This document shows positions 17,539 to 30,600 of a DNA stretch of 57,195 nt, piece after piece. How positions within the stretch are numbered: the first letter of the stretch is position 1; each line of letters starts with the position of its first letter. The stretch lies in NCBI RefSeq assembly GCF_001437055.1, contig NZ_JQBW01000007.1, positions 1 to 57,195 of the forward strand, given 5' to 3'. Under the pieces are notes generated by a model, which did no database searches, was not told the DNA's origin, and saw nothing but the letters and a program-made list of their open reading frames with translations. The stretch comes from Limosilactobacillus secaliphilus (GTDB taxonomy: Bacteria; Bacillota; Bacilli; Lactobacillales; Lactobacillaceae). The translations under genes and the position numbers were made by a program.

Positions 17539-18435
17539 CTAAATCTGGTCGTTGATGAATTCCGGCCGCAGATCAAAGCTGACGTTAAAGCCAGAACCAG
17601 CTGCATTCGCGATGAGTGGGAAGACGCGGGCAACATCTTTACGAATATGACCATTGTCCAAGTCGTCAAAGTCAACTAGCTGACGGCCAAGTTCACGGTG
17701 CTGACTCACATCATAAGCAATGACGTAGTGGTAAGGATAGCCGGCTGCCTGGTTAGTAGCGTGCCAGCCGCTGACGTTGACCTGGTTGTCCTCGATCGAA
17801 ACGCCGTCTAAGTTAGCGCGGTTAGCGTTGTCGAGCTTGAATGGGGCAAACCAGTAGTCCGTGCGATGGCCCTCACCGTGCAGAGCATCATCGGTAAACC
17901 GAGAAACCAGTGAGAGAGTGTCGCCACGGGAAACAACGTTATCTGGAACGTACAGCGAATCATGGAATCCGGATTCACGACTTCCGTTCACATCTGGGTA
18001 GACGTTTTGAACATCCGGACGTGTAACAGCATTGTCAAAGCGGTGCCGGTAAAGCTCACGATTCGTGGTGTTATCAAAGAGAATCATGTAACGGTAAGGC
18101 TCGTCCTGACTGGCATCCGCTGCGTGCCAACCGTTAGCAACGACTGAATCATAACCAGCAATGTTAGATTCGGTCAGCTTTACTCCGTCCAGGTGACCAT
18201 AGTTGGCGTTGTTAGTAGCGGCTGCTTGTCTGGACTGGGTGACCGCCGTAGCAGCTGCATTAACGTGTGTCGTCGCCGTTTGAGTTACCGCCGTCGTGCT
18301 TACTTGTGACGTGGCCGGCTGGTTCTGATCAGCATGAGCCGTCGTTGTTGCCAGAAGCATGCCGAAACTGGCGATTGTGGCCACCAGCCACAGCTTGCCT
18401 GCTTTATACAACTTTTTATGAATACTATTATTCAA
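17539..18435 (-). CDS. N-terminal part of the same broken protein: KxYKxGKxW signal plus SGWHA repeats
   Basis: The protein starts MNNSIHKKLYKAGKLW, a clear KxYKxGKxW-type signal sequence, then a hydrophobic stretch ending near AHAD. A short Thr/Ala/Gln-rich linker follows, then repeats one and two (VVANGWHA and VNVSGWHA, each closing with a VSRF or VSRW type segment). The frame ends at TAG 17539-17541 inside repeat two, just where sister repeats continue as ISRWS or VSRF. The next codons downstream read FVSRWS in the same frame, so one base substitution (for example CAG to TAG) explains the stop. The start is TTG with GGGGAG about 8 bases upstream. If read as is, the product is a secreted fragment without the catalytic domain. 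Confidence 0.85.
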   Translation of the reverse strand: MNNSIHKKLYKAGKLWLVATIASFGMLLATTTAHADQNQPATSQVSTTAVTQTATTHVNAAATAVTQSRQAAATNNANYGHLDGVKLTESNIAGYDSVVANGWHAADASQDEPYRYMILFDNTTNRELYRHRFDNAVTRPDVQNVYPDVNGSRESGFHDSLYVPDNVVSRGDTLSLVSRFTDDALHGEGHRTDYWFAPFKLDNANRANLDGVSIEDNQVNVSGWHATNQAAGYPYHYVIAYDVSQHRELGRQLVDFDDLDNGHIRKDVARVFPLIANAAGSGFNVSFDLRPEFINDQI

Positions 18436-18515
18436 AACAAAATCTCCCCTTCAGTTAATGTCGGCCTAATTATATAACTTTAGCCACCAACTGACGCAAT
18501 AAAGTTCGTAGACCA

Positions 18516-18566
18516 CAAAAAAGGCAACCAAACATCGCTTCAATTGAAACGATGTCTAGTTGCCTA
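18516..18566 (-). terminator. terminator of the giant adhesin gene
   Basis: On the minus strand AGGCAAC...ACATCG pairs with CGATGT...GTTGCCT around TTTCAATTGAAG, followed by TTTTTTG. It lies about 60 bases after the adhesin stop codon. Confidence 0.9.
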
Positions 18567-18628
18567 AAACGTAATTATTCAATTGTCGGTGTAATCATGG
18601 AAATTCCACTTTCACGCATAATCTTTAA

Positions 18629-21600
18629 TTACTGATTGTCTCGACGACGCTTTCTGCCAAAGCCTAACAAACTAGTTGCACCTAGTAATGCTATGCCAAG
18701 TGCTGAAAGTTCATCATCTTTATTACCAGTTTGCGGTAACTTGCCCTTAGCAGACGATGAGTGAGCACCCTTCGTGACATTGCCATGCGTCGATGGTGGA
18801 ACTGATTCACCAGCAGTGCCCGGTTGACCAGGGTTCTGCGGATGTGCAGATGTGCCTGGTGTTCCTGGAGTCGTCACTTGACCCGGCTTGCTTGGGTTCG
18901 TCGGGCTAGTTGGGTTCGACGGATTGCTTGGTGACGTCGGACTTGTTGGGTTTGTTGGGTTCGACGGGTTGTTTGGCGACGTCGGACTCGTCGGGCTTGT
19001 TGGGTTCGACGGATTGCTTGGCGATGTCGGACTCGTTGGGCTTGTTGGGTTCGACGGATTGCTTGGCGATGTCGGACTCGTTGGCCCAGTCGGTGACGTT
19101 GGGCTCGTTGGGGTGCTTGGCGGCGTTGGATTATCAGGACCATCTTCTGCAATCGTGATGATTAACGGAGCTGGATCATAACTAGTGAATTTGTAAATAG
19201 TTGATGGCAATGTACCAACAAGATGGTAACCAGTTGGGATATCGAACGTCAGAGTCTTTGTCTCACCCATCTTTCCAGAAACAATCTCATGTTTGATGAT
19301 CTGATTATTTCCTTGCAAGACATAGTTAATCGGCAAAGCAATGTCCCGATCAGTGTCCGTTGGTTCTGCAGTAGAACTGTAGGTAATGTCAATAGTGACC
19401 GGCTTTTGACCATTCTTGACCGTCACAGCTTCAATAGAACTAATTTCCGTGCTGGCACCAGTACCAACTTTCTCGTAAATATGAGCAGTATAACCAGGTA
19501 CACTGACAGGGTATGCCTGCCATCCGGTTGTGTCTTCACTCCAGCTTCCAAAGTCGCTCAGCTTACCAGTAACTTCATCATACATTGCACTTCTGGTAAT
19601 CGTAGCCACTTGCGTCACGGTTACCGTTCCTGTTGGCAATTGATTATGAATTGTCCGGTCAATCTTTTGAATTAACTGATCGTGATCAACGCCTGTTGGG
19701 ATCTCATTAGGAGTATTCCCATCAACCTTCTTCTTAACATGAACCAGGTGAATCGTGATTGACTGGTCACCAGCAGCTGTGAATTGATAGCTTGTTGGCA
19801 AAGTTTGCCCGACAGCAAGCTTATAGTGAGCTGGAACCGTTAATTCAAGATCAATCGTTTCACCAGTGGTTCCCGTCTTGACGATTGTTGAACCAACCTG
19901 ACTGCCACCGTTGTCATCATCGACCAACTTAATGGCTACGGTTTGATCATTAGCAGTGTAGTTAATCGTTACGTTATCAACCGTCTGACCTTGAACTGGC
20001 GTCACTTTAGCCACATTGGCTGGACTAGCAGTATATCCAGCAACTGTTGGGGCTGTGTATGCTGGCAGATCGGCCGGACCAGTTACTGTCCAATCACTAT
20101 AAGTAATCTGGCCCGTGACCTCGTCAACGATAGCGTTACGAATAAATTTAACCGTTTGGGTAATGACAGTCGGTGTGGTATTCGGCGTGTTAACCGTAAT
20201 CTTCCGCGTAACACTACTATTCAGATCACTTTCCTTCAAACCAGCCTTATCTTCTGGATGATCCGCTGGAACCGTATGCGTACCATGTTTCAGGTAAACA
20301 TAGTAGTCACCAACGTAGTAATTACCATCCGCAGTAGTCGTCCCTGAGCTTGGATAAGTACTTACGCCACTGTGACCAACCAAGATGTAGTGGTCTGCAC
20401 TGTAGTTCCAATCACCAGTTGTTGGATCGAAGGTAAATGTCGTTCCTGCTTCACCCTTAATCGTTTGGTCATGAGGTAAGGCAGTACCAGCAGCACCGGA
20501 CCAACCACCAGCCGGTTCAGTCAAGCCATTCACGTCTTGATAATGGACGATGACTTGGGCCGCTTTGACAATATCAAATTCAGCTTGACCAGAATTCGTC
20601 AGCGTTGAATCAACCACAACGTTGCCATTACCGTACTCACTATTCAAAGCATCTTGCAGGTTCGTTAGGCTTGATGAATTAAGCTTGATGAAGTAATGAC
20701 CTGCATTCGTTGGTGCAGTGATGGAATTACCACTTGCGTCAACCCAATCATAGTCACCAGCTGCTAACTTGCAGGTAACTGGATCAAGGCCATCAATCGT
20801 CATGGTAACTTCGATTGTGCCACCGTGGTTAATTTCAGTAACAGTTACCGGATGGCCATCATAAGCCTTACTATTATGACCACTTAACGTTGCAGTTGCA
20901 CTAGCGGCAGTAATTGTGTAAGTCCCAATCTGGTTAGCAAATTGGGTGCCGTTGCTGTTAACCGTCCAGCTGTAATTGCCATCTTCGAATGATGCCAAGT
21001 CAGTCAAGACAACGTAGTAAGTACCAACATTCTTTGGACTGACTTCATTACCATCAGCGTCCACAATCTTGTATTGTCCTGATGCCAAGTCATGCTTGAC
21101 CCCGTTAACCGTGATCGAGTACTTGGTACCATCAAGGCTCGTCGTTGCTTGATTATCGAAGGTCTTACTATCAAAACCATTCAAGGTAATCGTTCCATTA
21201 GCCTTGTTAATCGTGTACGTTGCCGAACCGGTGAATGAAGCATCAGTCCACTTGATGTTTTGATTCGTAGCAAAGTGATCCTTGATTGCCTGTTTACCAT
21301 GGTCATTCAAGGTCAAAGTGTACGTACCGGCACCAGCTGGGATGGTAGCTGAACCATTCCAATTAAAGTCATTAGCAGTCAAAGTGATGTCTGTTGGGTT
21401 GCTATCACCAGGAATAGTGAATCTGACCTTGATGTCGTTGTTAGCATCCTGCTTTTGCACATCGGCGTCACTGACTGCCTGGCCATCGTAAGTCTTTTCA
21501 CCAAGACCACTTAATGTTGCACTAGCTTGGGCTGCATTAATGGTGTAGGTGAAGCTCCCTGTTGGTGTGAAGCTGTAGTTTGGATTGTCATTCTGCAACT

Positions 21601-24600
21601 TCGTGATCCCAGCAGGCGTCAGACTAATCTGGTAAGTACCAACATTCGTGTGATCCATAGCCGACCAACTAAAGTCATCTAAGGTCAAGCCATTGGTGTT
21701 CAAGCTTTGCCCACTGACTAATCCTGAAGCAGTCAAACCGTTCAGTAACTGATCGAGCGTAACAGAACCTGGCGTCTCATCGTAAGTCTTATTATCAGAA
21801 CCACTCTGAACAACTGTAATTGACTTCTGATTAATCTTGAAGCTGGCCTGACCTGACAAGTCATCAACCGTTAAGTTGTAGTTACCCTTCAAGCTTGGAT
21901 CAGCTTGATCAATCTTGTTCTTCAAGTGAGCTAAGATGACATCTTTATTCAAACTCAAAGTATAAGCATTACCACTGGCATTAATTGGCGTACTACCGTT
22001 ATCCCAAGTGTAATCGCCATCTTGCAGTTGGTAATCAAAGGCCTTGTTCTCATTGCCGACCTTAACAGTGATCTTAACGAGAATGTTACCACCATTATTC
22101 AGATCCGCCGTTGAAGCAGCTTGACCATCATAAGTCTTATGGTTGGAGCCAGACAATACAGCCTTCGCAGAGGTTTGTTCGATCGTGAACGTCCCGACCT
22201 TGATCTCGCTATCAGCTGGCCAAGTGAAGTTACCAGACAGCTTCTTCAACTTAGCCAAACCATTGGCATTCAGGTAGACATCATAGCTGCCAGACTTTGT
22301 TGGAGCGGTGACTTCAGTACTACCTTGCTTGATGGTGTGATCATCCGCCGTTAAGGCATTTTCACCAGAACTTGGGATGGTTGGAACAGCAACACCATTG
22401 GCATCCAGTGCTGGCTTGAATTGACTAAGGTCTAAGCCTGAATCATTACCAAAGCTCGTTCCATCATAAGTTGCCGTTTGACTGCCATTGCCAGAAATGG
22501 TGATGTTGATTGCGTTGATCGTGTAAGTACCAAGGGCATTGTTGGTCCAATCGTAGTTTGAAGTATGACCATTGCTGATCTTATCCAAACCATGTTTCGT
22601 CAACTTAACTTGGTAACTACCAACATCTAATGGTTCTGTTGTCGAACCAGTAGTTTCACCGTTCTTGATGAACTCAAAGTCACCGTCAGCCACGGATAGA
22701 CCACTTGGAACACTCAACGTTTGCCCATTATTAGTCGTAATCGTTGGAACAAAATTATCGGTATTGAACTGACTCTGACCATTGTAGTCAACGGTTTGGC
22801 TATGATGGTCATTAGCGAAGTCAACCGTGGCCGTTGCCTTAGTAATGCTGTACTTAGCATCCTTGTCGACAACCGTCCAAGTGTAGTTCTTGCCGTCATT
22901 ACCGTCCTGATCTTTGATAGCAGTCAGAACACTATCCTTCAAGGCAACATGGTAGTCGCCAGCATCCACTGGTGCAGAAATGAGATTACCATTTCCGTCA
23001 ACGAATTCAAGATCGGCATCAGTCAAGTTGTAAGTGAAGCGGTTTGGCAAGGTCAAGGTGTACTTGCTTGCACTTGGGCTGCCTGCTTGACCATCGTAAG
23101 TCTTGCTATCGCTACCGGCTAACGTAATCGTTGCTTCGGCTGGCGTTACCTTAAAGTTGCCCTTGCCTGCGCTGGTATAGGTGTAATTCTTAGTACCAAA
23201 CTTGTTCTCAATGCTTTGCAAACCTTGAGCAGATAAGGTGACCTTGTATTGATCACCAACATTAACTGGCGTAGCACCAGCAAACTGCAGGTCGCCAGCT
23301 GAAGGCGTCCAGCCCGTTAAGTTTTGTCCATCTTCAGTCGTGATGGTTACCTGATAGTTGTTAGGATCAATGGTCATTGAATTACCAAAGACCACGCTTT
23401 GACCAGTCTCACCAGTCTTGTCACTGACGGTGATCGTAACTGGCATCTGGCTAACGTTAAAGTCCGCCCGCGCATCGGCGACATTGACATCCCAATCGTA
23501 GTTGTTCGGATCAATACCAGAAATGGCCTTCAGATGAGCAATTCCGGCAGCCGTCAACTTGACTTGGTAACTGCCAACGTCCCCTGGAGTGGAAACAAAG
23601 GTTAAGTCACCTGTTTGCAAACGATAGCCATTGAAGTAACTGGCATCACGACTAGCGATGTTACCAAAGTGCAAAGTATATTGACCATTGTTATTGATGA
23701 TCGATGGATCGTTGTAATTATTTGAACCATACTTGACGCTTTGGCTGCCATTAATCGTTACCTGGATTTGCCGTGGTTGAACAATGTAGACAGCCGGTTC
23801 ATGAGCTTCATCAATTGGTGCACTATTGCTGCCTAAACTATTTGTATTCCGCTCAGCATGGCCATCACAAAAGTCATAATCACTGAAGCGTGGATCATTT
23901 TTGAGACGACTGCGCAACTGATCAGTAATCTTAACCGTGTATCGACCAACATTAATTGGTAATCCAGCATTTGTACCAGTGTAAGCTTCTTTACCATCAA
24001 GGTCGATCTCTAAGTCACCAGCCTGAAGTGTAATCGTTGGCGCTGAACCTGAACCTTGCCAGTTACTTAATGTAACTTGGAACTTATTCAAATCAAGTTT
24101 CTCTGGTGAACCATAGTTAACGGTTTGACTACCACTAAGCGTCAGGGCAGCCTTCCGCGCATAAATGGTGTAGAAGGCATTTGTGTCGCCCAGACTAAAT
24201 TCATAATTCTTTGTTTGTTTTTGAATATTCCGGAGAACCGAATCTTTGAGCTTAATGTAGTAAGTCTTGGTAGTTGTGTTAGTGGCTGAATTGAAGTTGA
24301 CGTCCTTAACTGGTTGTCCAGCCGCATCGACAACTTCAAAGTCATCGGCAGTCAAAGTGAAGTCAACATCACTTGGCTTACTTGAGTTACCCCACTTCAG
24401 CGTAACTCTGCCGTTAGCAATGTCATCCGCGGAGATGGCCGCATTAGTATTGTCATAAACCTTTGATGCTTCACCTTCAACGATGATTGCCATCTTGGCA
24501 GCCGTAACGTTAAAGGTTGCCGTGGAATTGAATGACCAATCGTAATTGTTCTTAGTGCCAACTGCGGTTAAGGCTTCAATTGCGGCTTTACCTTGTGGTG

Positions 24601-27600
24601 TTAAGTCAACTTTGTATGAACCAAAGTTGGTTGGTGCAGCAATGACATTCCCGTCATTGTCGACAAAGTTATAGTCGCCAGCCCGCAGCGTGTAGGTCAA
24701 GCCATTGCTCAAGGTGACACTGTAAGTACCTTCACTTAGTGATGCGGCAGAGCCATTGTATCCATGACTGCCTTCACCAATAATCGTTGCTGTAGCAGTA
24801 GCTGGGGTAACGGTCAGAACGGCCGTGTTGCCATCATAAGTGTAGGTGTAGTGAGCACCGTCAACGGTATTCTGAATGTTTCTCAAGCCTTGAGCAGACA
24901 ACTTAACGGTGTAATCACCAACGTTAATTGGGTTTTCGCCAGTTGTGAACTCTAAGTCACCAGCCTGTAACGTGTAAGTCTTACCGTTACTCAAGGTAAC
25001 CGTGTAATGTCTGCCATATGGAATCTGAGCAGTTGAACCGGTGTAGGTGACGGAAGCACGACCATTTAAAGTTATGCTTGCCGTTGCTTTATTAACTGTC
25101 AACGTACCAGAACCAATTGAAGTCCACTGGTAATTATCATGACCATCAATTGCGTCCCGTACCTTTTGCCAGCCTTGTTCAGTCAATTCAACTGTGTAGG
25201 TTCCAGGTTCCTTAGGCGTCTTAACTGTGCCATCCTGGGTAATCTGGTAGTCCCCAACAGTCAAAGTTAAGGTGCTAGGTACATCAATCGTTGCTTGGTG
25301 ACTGTTATCAGTTGTGATGGATGGCTTGAACTTAGTTAAGTCTAAGCTGATGTTATTACCATCCCAAGTTGCCGTTTGCTGGTTAGTCGTTGGATCAAGC
25401 TTGATCGTGGCATTCGCCTGCTTAATCGTGTAACCGTAGTCACCAGTTACGACAGAGAAGCTGTAATTCTTATTAGCAGCCTGCAATGCTTGTAAACCAG
25501 CAGCGCTCAACTTGATCGTGTAGGTTCCAGCATTGGTTGGTGCACCAGTTAATTTAGTTGCCCCTTGGTACCAATCAAAGGCACTAGCAGTCAAAGTACT
25601 GGTGTCTAAGTTTTGACCGGCAACTAAACCACTGCCACTCAGACTATTCTTCAAAGTGTCCAGACTAACTGCAGCCGGATTGCTGTCATAAGTCTTTTCA
25701 CCAGAATTGCCTTGGTTAACGGTAATGCCCAGTGGATTGATCTTGAAGTCGGCGTTTCCAGTGACACTAGTTGGAATTTCGACGTTTCCCGCACCCGCGA
25801 TGCCATCGATAAAGCTCTTCAAGTGAGCCTTACCAGTTGCAGTCAGGTTAAAGGAAATCGTGTAATCGCCAGCATCAGTTGGTGCCGTGTGATCAGTCGT
25901 GTTCCAAGTGTAGTCACCAGCCTGCAGAGTGTAAGCATGATTGCCAGTGGTTCCTGGAATCGTGACGTTAACTTGGATATTGCCACTATTAACGTCGCTC
26001 AATTCAGCCGCTTGACCGTCATAAGTCATGCTTGCGTTGCCGGCTAAGGTAGCCGTTGCCGTAGCCGCTTCAACGATATAGGTCTTAATGCCAGTAAAGT
26101 TAGTGGCTGGCCAGTCAATATTACCGTTGTCTTTATTGGCAGCGATGATATTGTTGCGTCCCACGTTACTCAACTTAACCTGGTAAGTACCAACCGTGGT
26201 TGGAACAGTGGTAGACCAAGTCCGGCCATTATCGCTGGAGAATTCAAGATCGCCAGCTTGCAGAGTGTAGCTTGGTGTGAAGCCATGAATTACAGCTGGA
26301 TCAGTCGTCAAGGTGACACTGTAATGAGTGTAGTAGTCTGGATCAGCATTACCGAACGTGATTGTCCGTGAACCGTTTAAGGCTACTGAACCCTTGGCTG
26401 TCTTGATCTCATAGCTGTAACTATTCTGATCATCATTAATTGAAAGATCATAATTAGTGTTCTTGTTCTTTAAGGCAGTTAAACCAGCGTTGTTCAACTT
26501 AATCGTGTAAGTGCCGTGATCAGTCGGTGCATTATCCAGCTTGTTACCAGATGCATCGTACCAGTCAAAGTCAGCAGCAGTTAAGCCTGAAAGATCTAAG
26601 CTATGACCGCTTACTAAATCATTACCACTAATCTTGTCCTTCAATTGGGCAAGTGGCGTTTCAACTTGGTTGCCATTATAGGTGACACTAGTTGAACCAG
26701 CTAATGAAACGGTAGCTACCTTCTTGTTGATCGTAAAGGTGGCAGTCCCACTCAAAGCAGAAGCAACAATATCAACATTATTCTTCCAAGCACTATCTGC
26801 TGCAATTGCGTCCTTCAAGTTCTGTAAGATGTGGTCCTTGTTCAAGGATAAAGTATAGCTGCCTTGATCAGTTGGAGCATAACCAGCTGTCCAAGTATAG
26901 TCATCATCTTGCAGAGTGTAAGAGATCGTCTTGTCGCTATTTGGAATTGTGATCGTGACGGTGATGTTGCCGCCATTGTTCAGATCAGCGGTGGAAACAG
27001 CTGAACCGTTGTAGCCACGAGCGTTCTCACCAGACAACTTAGCGGTTGCGGCAGCTTCGGTAATCTTGTAAGAACCATCCGTTAAGCCGGAAAGGTCAGT
27101 ATTAGCCCAATCAAGGTTAGCCGCGTTATCGGTGTTGTTATGGATCTTAGCCTTACCATCATCGGTCAATTCAATCTTGTAATCGCCAACATTTACTGGT
27201 GCATCATTGCCTGCGTAAACCGTTCCGTCACTGGCTACGAATTGGTAATCACCGGCATCCAAGGTAATCGTTGGGTTGCCTGGTGCGGTGATCGTCACTC
27301 CAATTGGCGTCGTGTAACTACTAATTGGTTTGCCATCGAAGACCTTTTCGCCAACACCATGGAAGGTAACCGTTGGTGTGGCCTTGGTAATTGTGAAAGT
27401 TCCGAAGCCAGCAGAATCAACATTGTAGCTGTAGTGATCTGGATCAAGTGCATTGATAGCATCCTTGCCTTGCTTACTCAATTGAATGTGGTATTGGCCC
27501 ACATTCGTTGGATCCTGGCTTGGGGCAAATTCCAAGTCACCATCACGCAAGGTATAAGTCTTGCCATTGCCTAAAGTGATCTTATAATCACTGACATCAA

Positions 27601-30600
27601 TATCAGTATCACCGTAAGCGGCATCCTTGTAGACTTCGCTTTGTCCGCCATTGACATTTGCCAACGTTACAGCAACGCCATCCGCCTTCTGGATCTTGTA
27701 AACAGCTGAAGCAGCATTGATCCAGTTGTAGTTATCAGTAGCTGATTGTAATTTAGCAAAACCAGTATCGCTCAAACCAATTGTGTATTGGCCTAAATCA
27801 GTTGGTTCGGTGGTTAACTTCGTCCCGTTAAAGGTGAAGTCACCAGCAGCAACTGATAAGGTAACACCACTTGGCAGAGTCAAGGCTTGACCGTTGTTAG
27901 TGGAAATAACTGGCGTAAACTTGCTTGGATCAAACTTGCCAGTTTCACCGCTGTAGTCTACGGTTTGGCCAGCACCAGTAGCAAAGTTAACCGTTGCCGT
28001 GGCCTTGTTGATGACGTAAGAACCGGTCCCGGTGATATCGGTATTCGTCCAGTTCAAGTTATCAGCATTGACGGCCTTGATCTTGTTCTTACCAGCTTCA
28101 GTTAATTCAATTGTGTAAGTACCAGCATCGACTGGTGCAGTCGTGTAGGTGTGACCATCTTTGATCCAGACATAATCAGTTCCCGCAGTCAATGTAATAG
28201 TTGTCGCTGTATTTGGAGCGGTAATCGTTACACCAATTGGGGTGGTGTAGTCCGTGCTGCTTAAGGCAGAACCGTTGTAAGTCTTAGAACCAGTACCTTG
28301 GAAGGTAGCCGAAGCACTAGCCTTGTTAATTGTGTAGGTGCCAGTGCCAGAAATACCGGCATTTGCCCAGTCAAGGTTGTCACCATTAGCGATTGCGGCC
28401 TTGATCTTATCTTCACCAGCGGTAGTTAATTTGATGGTGTAAGTGCCGGCGTCGACTGGGGCGGTCGTGTAAGTGTGACCGTCCTTGGTCCAAACATAGT
28501 CGGTACCAGCGGTTAAGCTAATTGGATTCTCACCCGCATTTGGTGCATCCGTGATTACCAAACCAATTTGGGTGGTGTAATCAGAATTGCTCAAAGCTGA
28601 ACCGTCATAGGTCTTTGAACCAGCACCTTGGAAGGCAACGTGTGGCGTGGCCTTCGTAATGGTGTACGTTCCTGTACCCGTGATCTCGGCATCCGTCCAA
28701 GTCAAGTTAGCAGCGTTGACGGCCTTTATCTTATCCTTACCAGCAGCAGTCAACTCAACGGTGTAAGTATCGGCATCGACTGGAGCACTGGTATAGGTGT
28801 GACCGTCCTTGGTCCAGACGTAATCAGTTCCCGCAGTCAAAGCAGGATTATCTGCCGCGGTAACACCAGGAGCAGTAATGACAACCGTTGGTGCATAGCC
28901 ACTGATTGCACTACCATCATAGGTCTTGCTGCCATTACCAGAGAAGGCAGCCGAAGCGGAAGCCTTAGTAATCTTAAACGTCCCTTGACCAGCGTCGAAC
29001 TTGCTGAAGTCGAAGCTAAAGTGACTTGGGTCAGCGGCATTCAGATGATCCTTACCAGCCTGGCTCAATTCAACATGGTAAGTGCCGACATTCTTAGCAT
29101 CAGTGCTTGGAACGAATTCCAAGTCACCGGCTTGCAAGGTGTAAGTAAAGCCAGTTGGCAGGGTCAGCTTGTAGTCACTGACATCGATGTCGGTATTGCC
29201 ATAAGCAGAACCCTTGTAAGTTTCACTTTGACCATCACTAACGTTAGCTAATGAAACCGTACTATCACTATTCTTTTGAATGGTGTAAGTACCAAGCGAT
29301 CCATCAACCCAGTCGTAGTTAGTAGTGTCGGTCTTAATCTTACTTAAACCGCTAGCACTGAGGTAAACATGGTAGTTGCCAATTGCGGTCGGTGCGGTGA
29401 TTTGACGGCCTTGATCATTAGTAAAGATGAAGTCACTGCTGTCAAACGTGGTCGTGGATGGAATTGTCCAGTTGACTCCATTATCCGTGCTTACACTTGG
29501 CGTGAAGTTCGTTGCATCAATCGTGGCAGCTGAACCATCATAATTCTTCGTTTGGCTACCAGCTAAATTAATCGTGGCGTTTGCCTTATCAATCGTGTAG
29601 GCAATGTGCCCAGTAACCTTGCTGAAGTCATAGTTGGCGTTATTTGCCTGCAGCTTGTGCAAACCATCATCGTTCAATACGATTTGGTAATTGCCGGCAT
29701 TAGTTGGTGTTGAGCCGTCCCACTTGAAGTCGGCATTAGTCAACCCAGTTGCATTGAAACTTTCACCAGAAACCAAGCCAGTTGCTTGCCAGTTGCCTGC
29801 TTTATTGGCATTGATTGTGCCAGCCGTGCCATCGTACTTCTTGTTATCTGAACCAGAGAAGGAAACATCGGTTAAGGCCTTCTTATTAATCGTGACCGTG
29901 ATCTGGCCGGAACCTGACCAGTTAAGGTTGTCAGCTTGAATTGCCTTAATTTTATTAATGCCACTTTCAGTCAAACTAATCGTGTAGGTACCGGCATTCT
30001 TCATCTCAGTAACTACAGCACTTGCCGCGTCTTTAATTTCATAATCAGAAGTGCCAAATGAGTAATCATGACTGTTGCCAGCTGGATCTGGGTAAGTCAG
30101 GGTTACCTTCATGCCCGTATCTACTGTTGAAACAGCCTGTCCATCATAAGTCTTGGTGTATTGACTGCTGTTGTCACCAGAAAGTGCCCAAGTGGCATCA
30201 GCTTTCTTAACGATCAACTTGGCACTTGAACCAGTACTATCAAACGTCCAAGTGTAGTTGTCGTTAGTTGTCCCAGCGGCGGCCTTGATATGGTCCAGTC
30301 CGGCTTGGGTCAACTCCAAGATGTACCCAGCGCTATTAGCATTCGTGTGATCGTTAGCGACAAAGTCTAAGTCCCCAGCTTGTAGAGTATAGGTTTGTCC
30401 ATTGCTCAAGGTAACGGTGTAGTTTGGACTAGAAGCTGAACCGTAATCGATCACAGCAGGTGAGCCGGTATAGGTAACTGTGGCAGACCCAGCAATCGTA
30501 GCTGTAGCAGAAGCTGGGGCAATGTCGTACTTACCGCTTCCCGTTACAGTTGTCCAGTTCAAGTTGCTGCTATTAATAGCCTTGATCTTGTTAATACCAG

